Source: Nocardioides lacusdianchii
GTDB lineage: Bacteria > Actinomycetota > Actinomycetes > Propionibacteriales > Nocardioidaceae
Assembly (NCBI RefSeq): GCF_020102855.1
Contig: NZ_JADHZD010000005.1
Coordinates: forward strand, 1 to 64,000
Direction: 5' to 3'
Length of the DNA stretch: 64,000 nt
The notes below the pieces were generated by a model, which saw only the letters and a list, made by a program, of their open reading frames with translations, searched no databases and was not told the DNA's origin. Within the stretch, counting starts at the first letter, position 1. Each line of letters opens with the position of its first letter. Below are positions 63,630 to 64,000 of the stretch, piece by piece. A program made the translations under genes and the position numbers.

Positions 63630-64000
63630 TCAGGCGCCCAGCGCGAGGCGTACGGCGATCGCGAGCATCACGACCCCGATCAGCACGTCGAGCACCTGCC
63701 ACGCCCGGGGGTCCGACAGCCGGGGTGCGGCCAGCCGCGCGCCGTGGCCGAGACCGGCGAACCACGCGATGCTCGCCACGCACGCCCCGAGGGCGAACCA
63801 CCAGCGGCCGGGGTCGCCGTGGGTGCCGGCGATCGAACCGAGCAGCAGGACGGTGTCGAGGTAGACGTGCGGGTTGAGCCAGGTCAGCGCGACGGCCCGG
63901 GCCACGACGCCTGTACGCGACTCCACCACGTCGGAGCTCACCGCGAGGGCCTGCGGGCGCCGGGCACGCAGCAGCGAGGTGACGCCGTAGACGGTGAGGA
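63630..64000 (-). CDS. Partial LysE/ArgO-type amino-acid exporter (C-terminal part, cut by window end)
   Basis: The visible 123 codons read LTVYGVTSLLRARRPQALAV, VALTWLNPHVYLDTVLLLGS, IAGTHGDPGRWWFALGACVA, VLDVLIGVVMLAIAVRLALG, matching the second half of LysE/ArgO exporters (conserved TWLNPHVYLDT). Arginine or lysine export is likely. The stop is at 63630 and the N-terminus lies beyond base 64000. Confidence 0.88.
   Translation of the reverse strand, partial: LTVYGVTSLLRARRPQALAVSSDVVESRTGVVARAVALTWLNPHVYLDTVLLLGSIAGTHGDPGRWWFALGACVASIAWFAGLGHGARLAAPRLSDPRAWQVLDVLIGVVMLAIAVRLALGA

Overview
The window is GC-rich chromosomal DNA of an actinobacterium, most likely Nocardioides or a close relative in the Nocardioidaceae. 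This is inferred from strong C/G third-position bias, many GTG starts, an FbiC/F420-dependent glucose-6-phosphate dehydrogenase pair, a furA-katG operon, an ECF41-like sigma factor, an ArsR-SRPBCC-DHFR operon and GGTTGAG...CGAAACC dispersed repeats. No rRNA, tRNA or CRISPR array was seen.

Left part (about 1-32 kb): an accessory, decaying region. It starts with the edge of an ornithine-cyclodeaminase-like gene, a RibD_C/DHFR fragment and an intact MBL hydrolase. An IS3-family element follows, interrupted by an IS30-family element with a 3-bp target duplication. At 4.5-7.5 kb an ECF sigma/anti-sigma pair is followed on the same strand by a secreted EF-hand-like protein, a cupredoxin lipoprotein and a second lipoprotein. 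Next come an alpha/beta hydrolase lipoprotein, a UDG-like protein, a YeiH-type transporter with divergent LysR regulator, a cyclase-family hydrolase, an OhrR-like regulator facing a sulfurtransferase, and a beta-glucan locus (GH16, broken GH3, broken IclR). A TetR/MMPL exporter locus, several MarR/TetR/HxlR regulators, a peroxiredoxin, DoxX and a thioesterase complete it. About fifteen genes or elements here are truncated or frameshifted: OCD-adjacent RibD_C, LysR, phosphotransferase, RibD_C, IclR, GH3, DUF305, MFS, P450, RibD_C, a MetRS-like gene and three IS3 copies.

Right part (about 32.4-64 kb): dense, intact, core-like gene content with no broken gene detected. It holds acetyltransferases, a CmpX/MscS-like membrane protein, fbiC facing fgd across a 67-bp gap with a palindrome, a BLUF photoreceptor, AKR and SDR oxidoreductases, a BCCT osmolyte transporter, furA-katG behind a perfect inverted repeat, MOSC, homocysteine methyltransferase and MFS proteins, an ECF41-like sigma factor with a DUF1059 partner, a fused FAD oxidoreductase, a Na+/H+ antiporter fused to a UBP zinc finger, ArsR-SRPBCC-DHFR, a Ser/Thr kinase, a WYL regulator, a permuted papain-like protein and the cut end of a LysE-type exporter.

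Intergenic structure is prominent: a 65-bp tandem repeat built on TTCGTATGACGC palindromes, two tandem perfect hairpins after katG, a 17-bp-stem hairpin over the GH16 start, a 28-bp repeat present in tandem and again 2.3 kb away, and palindromic candidate operators at many divergent regulator promoters.
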